Assembly (NCBI GenBank): GCA_963522145.1
Contig: CAUQXI010000008.1
Coordinates: 57,360 to 121,359, forward strand
Direction of reading: 5' to 3'
Source: Mesorhizobium_B sp963522145
Lineage (GTDB): Bacteria; Pseudomonadota; Alphaproteobacteria; Rhizobiales; Rhizobiaceae
DNA length: 64,000 nt
Shown: positions 15,796-24,145 of the stretch, piece by piece
Layout: each line of letters opens with the position of its first letter
Position numbering within the stretch: the first letter of the stretch is position 1
Made by a program: the position numbers and the translations under genes
The notes under the pieces: generated by a model
The model's database searches: none
The model's input: only the letters and a program-made list of their open reading frames with translations
What the model was told of the DNA's origin: nothing

Positions 15796-16512
15796 CTACC
15801 AGTCCGATCTCGGCAGGATCGTCATGTTCGACAAAACCACATCGGCGGGCTGGCTGATCGCGAAGAGCATCGCACGGGCGATGTCCGCGCAGTCGAGATG
15901 GCTGCCCCAGCCCTCATAGAAGTCGCGCGCCGCCCCTTCATCACCAAATTTCCGCACGCGGTCGAAATCGGTGCGGACGAGGCCCGGCTGGATCTCGAGG
16001 ACCCGCACGCCCGTCTCGTGCAGTTCGGCCCTCAGGCAGTCCGTGAACATATGGACCGCTGCCTTGCTGGAGGCATAAACCGCGCTTCCCGCGTATGAGC
16101 GGTTGGCGACGCTGGAGCTGATATTGACGATCGTGCCCCGGCGACGCTCGACCATGCCAGGCGCAAATGCCCCGCAAAGGTTGATCACGCCCGTCACGTT
16201 GGTGCGGATCGTGTTCGCCCAGTTCTCAAGCTCGCCTTCAACGAAAGGACGGCGCCCGCCGACATCGCTGCCGGCATTGTTGACGAGCAGGTCGATCACC
16301 TGCCAGCGCCTTGCAAGCTCCCGCACGGCATCGGGATCGCCGACATCCGCGGTCGCGACTTCGCAGGCATCGCCGATTTCCGTTGCAAGCGACTGAAGCG
16401 GCTCCAGTCGTCGTCCCGTCGCCAGTATCCGGTAGCCTTCTCCGGCCAGCGCGAGCGCCATCGCCTTTCCGATCCCGGTGCCCGCGCCGGTGACGAGTGC
16501 ATGTTTCGGCAT
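15796..16512 (-). CDS. SDR-family oxidoreductase
   Basis: 238 residues. The cofactor loop is TGAGTGIGKAMALALAGEG (8-26), the NNAGSDVGG loop follows, catalytic Ser is in NISSSVANRS, and YASSK supplies Tyr and Lys (about 149-153). ATGRR after the second strand suggests NADP preference (inference). It is encoded three bases downstream of the luciferase-like monooxygenase gene, so the two are co-transcribed and it may act on the oxygenated product. Confidence 0.92.
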   Translation of the reverse strand: MPKHALVTGAGTGIGKAMALALAGEGYRILATGRRLEPLQSLATEIGDACEVATADVGDPDAVRELARRWQVIDLLVNNAGSDVGGRRPFVEGELENWANTIRTNVTGVINLCGAFAPGMVERRRGTIVNISSSVANRSYAGSAVYASSKAAVHMFTDCLRAELHETGVRVLEIQPGLVRTDFDRVRKFGDEGAARDFYEGWGSHLDCADIARAMLFAISQPADVVLSNMTILPRSDW

Positions 16513-16515
16513 GGA

Positions 16516-17586
16516 TCAGGCCGCCTTTGCGTCCTGCGCGGCGAAGGCCGGCATCACCTCGTTGATGAAGAGTTCCAGCGAGCGACGCTGGTATTCCAGC
16601 GGGAGGCCGTAGGCAGCGTTGTAGCAGAAGATGTCGAGCCCTGCCGCCTCGTAGCGGCGAAGATTGTCGATCACCTGCTGCGGCGTGCCGAGAACCAGGT
16701 TCTCCATCAACTGCTCGGTCGAGTATTCTCCCGAGAACTCACGCCCCGACAGGTCAACGTCCTGCGGGAAGCCGTTGACGACGGGTGCCAGGTTGAGGCG
16801 CAGGTTCTCGAACTGGCGGCCCTGACGGCGGATCGCGTCGAGATGCACATCCTGATCATCCGCATTGGTCCAAACGCCCGTGTGGCGCATCGTCATGAAG
16901 CGCGGGCGCTTCACGCCCGGGCTCTGCGCCAGCGCGTCCTCGAAGCGCTGCAGATAGGTTTCGAACTCGGAGAATGGCCGGGTCAGAGGCCAGGTCATAA
17001 TGTCGTGGCCCTCGCGCACCGCAGCGGCAAAGGTGCCCGGATCGCGTGCCGCCACCCAGATCGGCGGATGCGGGGTTTGCAGCGGCTTCGGACAGGAGGT
17101 CGAAGTCGGGAAGGACCAGTATTTGCCGTTATGCTCATAGTCGCCGGCCCATAGCGCTTTCAACGCCGGGATCATTTCCAGCATCATCGGCACGCCGACG
17201 CCCGGATCCATGCCGTTCGCCATGCGGTCGAACTCACGCTGATAGGCGCCCTTGCCGATGCCGAATTCAAGGCGGCCGTTGGACAGAAGATCGAACAGCG
17301 CCGCTTCACCCGCAAGCCTGATCGGGTGCCAGTATGGCGCGACCACAACCGCCGTGCCCAGCCGGATCGTCGACGTATGGGCGGCAAGATGCGCGAGCAA
17401 CTGGAACGGCCCCGGCGCGATCGTCATCTCAAGCGCGTGATGCTCGGCCGCCCACAGAATGTCGAACCCGCCGCGCTCGGCGAGCTGGGCCATCTCTGTG
17501 AGATGCGTGACGGCCGCCCGCATGTCTTCCGCCGGAGACATACGCTCAAGATTTATGATTAGATTGAACCGCATCGCAACTCTCAT
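16516..17586 (-). CDS. LLM-class flavin-dependent monooxygenase (bacterial luciferase-like)
   Basis: 356 residues. The TIM-barrel family markers are FDILWAAEHHALEM (about 40-53), HTSTIRLGTAVVVAPYWHPIRLAGEAALFDLLSNGR and the FGIGKGAYQREFDRM loop. The last region, TPQQVIDNLRRYEAAGLDIF, is typical of the class. Members use externally supplied reduced flavin and oxygen to hydroxylate or cleave aldehydes, amines, sulfonates or heterocycles. The flavin reductase at 14233 is the likely partner though it is in another operon. The start at 17586 could also be Met5. Divergent from the solute-binding protein across the operator at 17743. Confidence 0.92.
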   Translation of the reverse strand: MRVAMRFNLIINLERMSPAEDMRAAVTHLTEMAQLAERGGFDILWAAEHHALEMTIAPGPFQLLAHLAAHTSTIRLGTAVVVAPYWHPIRLAGEAALFDLLSNGRLEFGIGKGAYQREFDRMANGMDPGVGVPMMLEMIPALKALWAGDYEHNGKYWSFPTSTSCPKPLQTPHPPIWVAARDPGTFAAAVREGHDIMTWPLTRPFSEFETYLQRFEDALAQSPGVKRPRFMTMRHTGVWTNADDQDVHLDAIRRQGRQFENLRLNLAPVVNGFPQDVDLSGREFSGEYSTEQLMENLVLGTPQQVIDNLRRYEAAGLDIFCYNAAYGLPLEYQRRSLELFINEVMPAFAAQDAKAA

Positions 17587-17742
17587 CGGCTGACAGGTTC
17601 TTCAGTCTGTTGAGCTGGTCTGCCGAGGTAAACGCACAATCGGCTCATCTCAGCGGAACCGGCACGTCACAGCCTGCGGGCTAAGCCAGACTTCCGAGCA
17701 GATGGCGATGCCAAGAGCTCAGCAAGCGCATAACTTTCCTCT

Positions 17743-17752
17743 TGGCATACCA
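17743..17752. promoter_or_regulatory. Putative cluster operator TGGCATACCA
   Basis: Nine of ten bases match the palindrome TGGTATACCA, within TTGGCATACCATA. It lies in the 240-bp divergent region between the monooxygenase-SDR operon and the solute-binding protein gene, so one site could control both. Confidence 0.65.
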
Positions 17753-17826
17753 TATGACGGCATGGCACACCTATCGCGTTGGGAACTTTCATAACGGCCG
17801 AACGGTCATCAACAGGGGTGAACACA

Positions 17827-18855
17827 ATGAGGAATATCAAGGTCAAGACCGCGCTCGCAGCTGCGCTTCTCACCACTGCCGCCTGCGGCTTAGCTGTCGC
17901 TCAGTCCAAGCAGCTGGTTTTCGTTGCCTGGGGCGGCACGACGCAGGAAGCTGAAATGAAAGCCTGGGCGACGCCGTTTACCGCAGAAACGAGCGTGCCC
18001 GTGGTGTCGGACGGACCAACGAATTACGGGAAGATCAAAGCAATGGTCGAGGCCAAAGCCGTCGACTGGGACGTGATCGACGCAGAGGGGGACTGGGCCG
18101 CGCGGGCCGACAAGGAAGGCCTTCTCGAGAAGCTGGATTTCTCCCTGATCGATGTCAAGGATGTGGATAAGCGCTTTTATACGGACTATGGCGCGGCCGC
18201 GTACAGCTTCTCCTTCGTGCTTGGCTACAATACCAGCGCGATGGGCGGCAAGGTTCCGAGCGGCTGGGCCGACTTCTTCGACACGGAGAAGTTCCCGGGC
18301 AAGCGCGGCGTCATCAGCTGGATGACCGCAGGCGTTCTCGAGATGGCGCTGCTTGCCGATGGTGTGAAGCCCGCCGACCTTTATCCGCTCGACGTCGAGC
18401 GCGCTTTCCGCAAGCTCGACACGATCAAGAAGGAAATCATCTTCTGGGACTCGGGCGCCGCTTCGCAGAGCCAGATCGCCACAGGCGAAACGGTGATGTG
18501 CTTTTGCTGGGAAGCCCGCGTCGGAGCCTTGAAGCGTGACGGTGCGCCCGTCGAGGCTCAGTGGAACCAGCACCTGCAAGGCATGGATCTGCTTGTCGTT
18601 CCGAAGGGTTCCAAGAACAAGGAACTCGCCATGAAGTTCATCAGCCATGCCGTTAGCGCGAAGGGTCAAGCGGAAGTTGCCTCGGCGGTCGGCGTGGGTC
18701 CGGTGAATGCCAAGTCCAAGGACCTGATTGATCCAGCCATCTGGTCGACGCTGAATGCCGCATATCCGGATCAGCGCGTTGACGTCCAGATCGACTTCTG
18801 GCGCGATAATGGTGCGGCGCTGAGCGATCGCTGGGCACAGTGGAAGGTGCAGTAG
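17827..18855 (+). CDS. Periplasmic solute-binding protein, spermidine/putrescine (PotD) type
   Basis: 342 residues. The signal peptide MRNIKVKTALAAALLTTAAC...AVAQS runs to about residue 26. The mature part begins QLVFVAWGGTTQEAE and has the PotD-class layout (FSFVLGYNTSAMGG, then GWADFFDTEKFPGKRGV, then a C-terminal WSTLNAAYP helix). The start at 17827 follows AGGGGTGAACACA. It is not next to a permease; the only polyamine-type permease set in the window is at 9240-12029, its probable partner. Followed by a long perfect hairpin. Confidence 0.92.
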   Translation: MRNIKVKTALAAALLTTAACGLAVAQSKQLVFVAWGGTTQEAEMKAWATPFTAETSVPVVSDGPTNYGKIKAMVEAKAVDWDVIDAEGDWAARADKEGLLEKLDFSLIDVKDVDKRFYTDYGAAAYSFSFVLGYNTSAMGGKVPSGWADFFDTEKFPGKRGVISWMTAGVLEMALLADGVKPADLYPLDVERAFRKLDTIKKEIIFWDSGAASQSQIATGETVMCFCWEARVGALKRDGAPVEAQWNQHLQGMDLLVVPKGSKNKELAMKFISHAVSAKGQAEVASAVGVGPVNAKSKDLIDPAIWSTLNAAYPDQRVDVQIDFWRDNGAALSDRWAQWKVQ

Positions 18856-18893
18856 CGCCCGTTCCGGCGGTTTATTCCTCCACTGTAGCGCGA

Positions 18894-18938
18894 ACACCGA
18901 TGCCGTCCCTGGCAGCAGGCCAGGGACGGCATCGGTGT
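18894..18938 (+). terminator. 20-bp perfect stem-loop downstream of solute-binding protein gene
   Basis: Arms 18894-18913 and 18919-18938 are fully complementary around a five-base loop (AGCAG). There is no T-run after it, so it may act as an mRNA-stabilising or rho-assisted end rather than a standard intrinsic terminator. Confidence 0.6.
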
Positions 18939-19101
18939 GTCGGTGCTGTGGATCGTGGAAAAGGTTCTGAATAAGGGAGGGCAGCCCGATATCTGTCTAT
19001 GACCAGCCGGGACATGTTGCGGGAAGCCGTGCGGATATACTATCAGCCGTAAGGGCCTGTAAGTTGTCGTAACGCCTTGATGGTGGGTGGAGGAAAGCAA
19101 T

Positions 19102-19836
19102 GTGGCACGAGGCGTCCCTTCCATGACGGTGCCGCATTCAAGCGAGTCTGCGGCTTCAGAGCCGTCCGGCCTTCGGATCACACGGGCGAATGTCACGCTG
19201 CGGGAACTCGCGCTCGAGAAGATGCGCGGGGCGATCCTGGACTTCCACTTCAAGCCCGGCGAGCGGCTGGTGGAGCGCAAGCTGGTCGATGAGCTGGGTG
19301 TAAGCCGCACGGTCGTGCGCGAGGTGCTGCGCCATCTCGATTCCGAGGGCCTGGTCCAGGTGACCCCCAATCATGGCCCTTCGGTCGCGGTGATCGGCGC
19401 CAATGTGGCCGGGCAAATCTACCAGCTGCGCGCCTGGCTTGAATCCATGGCGGTGCGGGAACTCGCGAAGAACCCCGACCCCAAGGCGATCAAGAAACTG
19501 AGGTCGACGCTCCGCAACATCGAAAAAGCCTTCAAGAGCGGTGATCACCGGGGTGTCGTCCGCGAGACCGAAGAATTCTACTCCGTGATCTTTCTGAACA
19601 GCGGGCTGACCGTGGCTTGGGACATCGTTCGCAACCTTAATGCGCGCATTAATGTGCTGCGCGCGATGACCATCGGCTCGCAGGGGCGCGGTGATACAGG
19701 CCCGCGCGAAATCCAGAAGATCGTGGACGCGATCGAAGCCGGCGATGTCGATGCTGCGGAAGCAGCGTGCCGCGCCCATGTGGCGGCCGCCCATGAAATT
19801 GCCTTGAAGAGGCTGGCGGAGCAGGCGGCAAGGTAA
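19102..19836 (+). CDS. GntR-family transcriptional regulator (FCD/FadR subfamily)
   Basis: 244 residues. The GntR winged helix runs from about 28 to 95 (LRELALEKMRGAILDFHFKPGERLVERKL, then LGVSRTVVREVLRHLDSEGLV), followed by an all-helical FCD effector domain with the Asp/His metal-type positions partly visible. FCD regulators commonly bind palindromes of TGGT-n-ACCA form, which is what recurs through this cluster, so it is the leading candidate for the shared regulator. GTG 19102 is preferred because GGAGGAAAG lies eight bases upstream; ATG 19123 is an alternative. Confidence 0.92.
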   Translation: MARGVPSMTVPHSSESAASEPSGLRITRANVTLRELALEKMRGAILDFHFKPGERLVERKLVDELGVSRTVVREVLRHLDSEGLVQVTPNHGPSVAVIGANVAGQIYQLRAWLESMAVRELAKNPDPKAIKKLRSTLRNIEKAFKSGDHRGVVRETEEFYSVIFLNSGLTVAWDIVRNLNARINVLRAMTIGSQGRGDTGPREIQKIVDAIEAGDVDAAEAACRAHVAAAHEIALKRLAEQAAR

Positions 19837-19839
19837 ATT

Positions 19840-19874
19840 CGCGGGCTGCCCGCGCGTATCCTTCCATCTTTTTT
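19840..19874 (+). terminator. Possible terminator after GntR gene
   Basis: CGCGGG and CCCGCG (19840-19845, 19849-19854) form a short stem with a three-base loop. A run of six T's at 19869-19874 is 14 bases further on, so the arrangement is imperfect. Confidence 0.35.
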
Positions 19875-20007
19875 GTTGTGCACTGATCCGCCATGCGCGT
19901 CCGCGCTGTGCGGCAGGTGCTTTTTCATGTGCCGTCGAGGTTCGCGGACAAGGAGCTAAAAGCAGAAAAGTTCGCCTGCGCCCGAAATCGTTTTTGCCTT
20001 CGCTTCT

Positions 20008-20017
20008 AGGTATGCCA
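20008..20017. promoter_or_regulatory. Putative cluster operator AGGTATGCCA
   Basis: Nine of ten bases match TGGTATGCCA, the reverse complement of the site at 17743; an extra ATACCA half-site follows at 20020-20025. It lies 86 bases before the GMC oxidoreductase start. Confidence 0.6.
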
Positions 20018-20102
20018 TAATACCATCTTACATGGATAAGCGTCGTCGGCGAGGTAAGCTGCGGAATGCCGCAATCGTCAAGGCGAATGAAGGACCTGGC
20101 TA

Positions 20103-21710
20103 GTGGCTTCAGGAAAGTCGGCGACGAACACGCGCATGTACGACGTCATCATCGTTGGTGCCGGCTCGGCGGGGTGCCTGCTGGCAAACCGTTTGTCGAA
20201 GGACCCCGCATGCGAGGTTCTGCTGGTCGAGGCCGGACGCGATGAAAGAAGCGTGTTCATCCGGATGCCTGCCGGCTTTCCCTTTGCGAGTAGTTCGCCG
20301 AAGTTTTCCTGGGGCTACTCATCCGTGCCCGAGCCTGCGCTCGATGGCCGGGCGGTGCTGTGCCCGCGCGGACGTCTTCTCGGGGGATCATCATCGATCA
20401 ACGGCATGGCCTTTGTTCGCGGCGATCCGGCCGATTTCGGCAACTGGTCCCGCGATGCCGGAGAGACATGGTCCTACGAGAACTGCCTGCCCCACTTCAA
20501 ATCGCTGGAAGCCTTCAGCGGGGGCGCCAACGAGTGGCGCGGCGGGAGCGGACCGCTTTCGGTGATGGCGCCGCGCTATTCGAGCCCGCTGAACGCCATT
20601 TTCCTCGAGGCCTGCTCGCAGGCGGGCTACACGGTTGTCGATGACACCAACGGCCGCGACAATGACGGCTTCGGGCCGATGGACCAGACGATCCGTGATG
20701 GTGTTCGGGAAACGGCGGCGACCGCCTTTCTCACGCCTGCGGCAGCTCGCCCGAACCTGACTGTGCTGTCTGGCGCGCTCGTTTCCCGCATCGTGATGGA
20801 CAAAGGCCGGGCGATGGGTATCGAGGTCGTCGAGAATGGCGCAGCGAAGCGCATTCATGCCGGCGAGGTGATCCTTTCAGCCGGCGCCATCAACTCGCCG
20901 CAGCTGCTGATGCTGTCGGGCATCGGTGAGGCCGATGCGCTTCGGCGCGTCGGCGTGGCACCCGCGATCGACCTGCCGGCGGTCGGCCGGAATCTCCAGG
21001 ACCATGTCGACGTCAGCGTCATGATGCGCTGCTCCGAGCCCGTCTCGCAGTCCCACCTCTTGCGACCGCATCGCAAGCTGATGCTGGGCCTGCAATGGAT
21101 GCTGTCGCACACGGGCATGGGCTCCACCAACCACTTCGAGGTGGCCGGCTATATCCGCACGCGGCCCAACATCGACCGCCCGGACATCCAGCTCTGCTTT
21201 ATCCCGCTGCTGACCACGGTCGAGGGTGCCGGGATCGGCAAGGGCCACGGCTATCAATGCACGGTGATGCTGCTTCGGCCGCGCAGTCGCGGCGCGGTTT
21301 CGCTGCGAAGCGCCGATCCCCGGCAGGCGCCCGTCATGACCTTCAACTACCTCGCCGATCCGGCCGATCGCGCTGATCTGCGTGAAGGCGTGCGACGTCT
21401 GCGCGAGATCCTTGCCCAGCCCGCTCTCGACCGCATCTCCGCGGGCGAGATCTCGCCTGGCCCCGAAGCGACCAGCGACGAGGCCATCGACGGCTTCATC
21501 CGAAGCACGGTGAAGTCCACACACCATCCTTGCGGCACGTGCCGCATGGGCCTCGACGACGAGGCGGTGGTCGATCCGGAGGGTCGGGTGCGCGGGACGG
21601 CCGGCCTCCGGGTCATCGACGCGTCGATCTTTCCCTCGATCACGAGCGGCAACGTCAATGCCCCGACCATGATGGTGGCGGAGAAGCTCGCCGCCCGCAT
21701 TGTCCACTGA
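20103..21710 (+). CDS. GMC-family FAD-dependent oxidoreductase (choline dehydrogenase-like)
   Basis: 535 residues. The N-terminal FAD motif is VGAGSAGCLLANRL (about 17-30), then RGRLLGGSSSINGMAFVRG. The C-terminal active-site region STHHPCGTCRMG is followed by SITSGNVNAPTMMVAEKLA. It would oxidise an alcohol to an aldehyde, passing electrons to the respiratory chain or oxygen; the aldehyde dehydrogenase two genes downstream is a logical next step. Start is GTG 20103 (AAGGA nine bases upstream); ATG 20136 is possible. First gene of an operon with the hydrolase at 21737 and ALDH at 22614. Confidence 0.93.
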   Translation: MASGKSATNTRMYDVIIVGAGSAGCLLANRLSKDPACEVLLVEAGRDERSVFIRMPAGFPFASSSPKFSWGYSSVPEPALDGRAVLCPRGRLLGGSSSINGMAFVRGDPADFGNWSRDAGETWSYENCLPHFKSLEAFSGGANEWRGGSGPLSVMAPRYSSPLNAIFLEACSQAGYTVVDDTNGRDNDGFGPMDQTIRDGVRETAATAFLTPAAARPNLTVLSGALVSRIVMDKGRAMGIEVVENGAAKRIHAGEVILSAGAINSPQLLMLSGIGEADALRRVGVAPAIDLPAVGRNLQDHVDVSVMMRCSEPVSQSHLLRPHRKLMLGLQWMLSHTGMGSTNHFEVAGYIRTRPNIDRPDIQLCFIPLLTTVEGAGIGKGHGYQCTVMLLRPRSRGAVSLRSADPRQAPVMTFNYLADPADRADLREGVRRLREILAQPALDRISAGEISPGPEATSDEAIDGFIRSTVKSTHHPCGTCRMGLDDEAVVDPEGRVRGTAGLRVIDASIFPSITSGNVNAPTMMVAEKLAARIVH

Positions 21711-21736
21711 TCCAGCCGCGATAAGGATGACAGTCA

Positions 21737-22600
21737 ATGAAGGGTAATGTCGTGGAGGTGAATGGCGTCACCACCCACTATTTCGATGAAGGCAGCGGGC
21801 CGGTCGTCGTTCTCCTGCACGGCGCCGCGCTTGGCATCGATGCCGAGTTCACCTGGTTCCGGCAGATCGAATCGCTGAAAGGGAGCCATCGCGTCATCGC
21901 GTTCGACCAGCCGGGATTTGGACGAACCTCCATTCCGACCGACGGATTCATGGGGCGCGCCGAGCGCGCCGACCATGCAATCGCCTTTCTGCGCCTGCTC
22001 GGGGTGACGAACGCCATGATGATCGGGCATTCCGAAGGGGGCTACATCGCCACCCGCATCGCGATCGTCGCGCCCGAACTCATCTCGGCGATGATCGTCG
22101 TCACCAGCGGCAGCACCGCGCCAATGCTCGGCGGCAGCGCGGACGACGCCTGGATCGCTGCCAGCACCGCGACCTATACGGTCGGCGATGTGGATGAGGA
22201 ACGCTACATTGCCGGTCTCCGGGCGACCGCCTTCCACTGGGATGAGCGCATGGAGCGTCTCGCCCGCGAAAGCATTCGTCGCGGGCTGGAGGGCGGTCAT
22301 GTCGCGATGATGCAGAACCTGCCGGAGAGCGAGCTCGACATGCACCTCTATATGCAGGTGCAGAAGGAAACGGTCGAGCCTCACCTTCATTCGATCCTCA
22401 TCCCGACCCTGCTGGTCTGGGCAGCTGACGACCGGACGGTACCGCTTGAGCGCGGCGTGGCGCTGATGCGCGCGATCCCCGGCTCAGACCTCGTGGTGCT
22501 TTCCGGCACCGCGCACAATGTCATGCATGACCGGCATGCCGCATTCGACATGACCGTCAGAAACTGGCTCGCGGCCACTGCCGCCGGACAAATCCAATGA
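21737..22600 (+). CDS. Alpha/beta hydrolase (MhpC/BphD-like)
   Basis: 287 residues. LLHGAALGIDAEFTWFRQI is the oxyanion segment, GHSEGGYIA carries the nucleophile Ser (about 95), WAADDRTVP carries the Asp and SGTAHNVMHD the His. The opening segment resembles carbon-carbon bond hydrolases of ring-cleavage products, but ester hydrolysis is equally possible. Middle gene of the GMC-hydrolase-ALDH operon; the RBS GATAAGGATGACAGTCA precedes the ATG. Confidence 0.9.
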   Translation: MKGNVVEVNGVTTHYFDEGSGPVVVLLHGAALGIDAEFTWFRQIESLKGSHRVIAFDQPGFGRTSIPTDGFMGRAERADHAIAFLRLLGVTNAMMIGHSEGGYIATRIAIVAPELISAMIVVTSGSTAPMLGGSADDAWIAASTATYTVGDVDEERYIAGLRATAFHWDERMERLARESIRRGLEGGHVAMMQNLPESELDMHLYMQVQKETVEPHLHSILIPTLLVWAADDRTVPLERGVALMRAIPGSDLVVLSGTAHNVMHDRHAAFDMTVRNWLAATAAGQIQ

Positions 22601-22613
22601 TCGGACGAACGCC

Positions 22614-24095
22614 ATGATCACCGCACAAACCGCCCTTGAGGAAACGGAAGCGACGCGACGCAATCTCCGCCTGCTGATCGGCGGCGAACTGGTGGCGGCC
22701 TCGGACGGCGCGACGCTCGACAGCGTCAATCCGGCGACCGGCAAGCAGGTCGCTTCCGTGCCGGATGCCTCACCCGACGATGTCGGCCGTGCCGTCAACG
22801 CAGCAAAGAGCGCTTGCGCCGAGTGGCGCGCCCGCAGCTATGCGGAGCGCCGCGGCATCGTTCTCGAACTGGCCAGGATCCTGCGCGAGCAGTCGGCCTT
22901 TCTCGGCATGCTCGACACGCTCGACACCGGCAACATCTACAGCGCCATGCGCGAGGACGCGACGGGCGCGGCCGACATGATCGACTACTATGCCGCGATC
23001 GGCTTCGAACTGAAAGGCGAGGTCACTACGCTCGACCGTAACCTGCACTATACGCGCCACGAACCTTACGGGGTCGTCGCGCGCCTGCTGCCCTTCAATC
23101 ATCCGATCGCAAGCTTCGGCACCGCCATTGCTGCACCGCTGCTCACCGGCAACTGCGTCGTCATGAAGCCGTCGCCGCACACACCCATGTCGGCACTCGC
23201 CTTTGGCGAGATGGTGCGCGACATCATCCCCCCCGGCGTCCTCAACATCATTGTCGGCACCAACGACCGGGCATCCACCCCTCTGGTCAATCACCCGGGC
23301 GTCGACCGCATCGCGCTGATCGGCAGCGTCGAGGCGGGCAAAGCCGTGATGCGCGCCGCCGCCGACCGGCTGGTGCCGCTGACGCTGGAACTCGGCGGCA
23401 AGAATCCGCTGATCGTTTGTCCGGACTTCGACCCGGAGGAAGCTGCTGATATCGCAGTTCGCGGCATGAATTACGGGTGGCAGTCGCATTCATGCGCATC
23501 GACGTCCCGCGTTCTTGTTCATCGGTCGATTGAGGCAAAGTTCATCGAGAGCCTGCGCGCAAAGCTGTCAGCCATTCGCGTGCTTGACCCCTTCGATCCG
23601 CAGGCGCAGATGGGCGCGATCTCCAATCGCGATCTTCATGCGCGCTGCCTTCACTACCTCGATTCAGGTCGCGCCGAGGGCGCGTCCCTGGTCTTCGGCG
23701 GCACAAGGCCCTCCAACGCGGCGCTTGCCGATGGGTTCTTCCTGACGCCTGCGCTGTTTTCCGGCGTCACTTCCTCGATGAGCCTCGCTCGTGAGGAGAT
23801 CTTCGGTCCGATCACGTCCGTGCTTTCCTGGGAGGATCAGGATGCGATGGTGAAGATCGTCAACGAGTTGCCGCTGGGCCTCACCGCCGTGATCCTCACC
23901 AATGACCTCAACACCGCGCATCGCATGGCCGAAGCAGTCGAGGCGGGCTATGTGGAGGTCAACGGCCCGGTTTCCTTCGCGCTCGGCTCCCCCTATGGCG
24001 GCATCAAGCAGAGCGGCTACGGACGCGAGGGCTCGATGGACGAGATGCTCGCCTATACCCGCACCAAGTCGATCAACATCCGCCTCAAGGGCTAA
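22614..24095 (+). CDS. Aldehyde dehydrogenase (betaine-aldehyde dehydrogenase-like)
   Basis: 493 residues. LLPFNHPIASFG is the nucleotide-binding turn, LELGGKNPLIV carries the catalytic Glu (about 261), and QSHSCASTSR carries the nucleophile Cys (about 295). The C terminus GGIKQSGYGREGSMDEMLAY is typical. More diverged from the other two ALDHs of the cluster than they are from each other, so probably a different aldehyde; the GMC enzyme upstream may supply it. Confidence 0.92.
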   Translation: MITAQTALEETEATRRNLRLLIGGELVAASDGATLDSVNPATGKQVASVPDASPDDVGRAVNAAKSACAEWRARSYAERRGIVLELARILREQSAFLGMLDTLDTGNIYSAMREDATGAADMIDYYAAIGFELKGEVTTLDRNLHYTRHEPYGVVARLLPFNHPIASFGTAIAAPLLTGNCVVMKPSPHTPMSALAFGEMVRDIIPPGVLNIIVGTNDRASTPLVNHPGVDRIALIGSVEAGKAVMRAAADRLVPLTLELGGKNPLIVCPDFDPEEAADIAVRGMNYGWQSHSCASTSRVLVHRSIEAKFIESLRAKLSAIRVLDPFDPQAQMGAISNRDLHARCLHYLDSGRAEGASLVFGGTRPSNAALADGFFLTPALFSGVTSSMSLAREEIFGPITSVLSWEDQDAMVKIVNELPLGLTAVILTNDLNTAHRMAEAVEAGYVEVNGPVSFALGSPYGGIKQSGYGREGSMDEMLAYTRTKSINIRLKG

Positions 24096-24101
24096 GGTCC
24101 G

Positions 24102-24135
24102 GCCGGCCGCGCGCCTTGCGAGACGCGCGGTCGGC
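24102..24135. terminator. Bidirectional hairpin between convergent ALDH and aldo/keto reductase genes
   Basis: GCCGGCCGCGCG (24102-24113) pairs with CGCGCGGTCGGC (24124-24135) with one G-T pair and a ten-base loop. It lies in the 50-bp convergent gap and could end both transcripts; no strong T-run. Confidence 0.5.
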
Positions 24136-24145
24136 AAAGCTGCGC

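Noticed and set aside
19837..20102. Small RNA or tRNA gene in the gap before the GMC operon
   Set aside because: A short hairpin and a T-run exist, but no cloverleaf or conserved RNA pattern. The gap is explained by a terminator and the operator at 20008.
20103..21710. Pyridoxine 4-oxidase of a vitamin B6 degradation pathway
   Set aside because: The GMC enzyme fits by family and such pathways occur in Mesorhizobium, but no pyridoxolactonase, pyridoxic acid dehydrogenase or ring-opening MHPC oxygenase is present.
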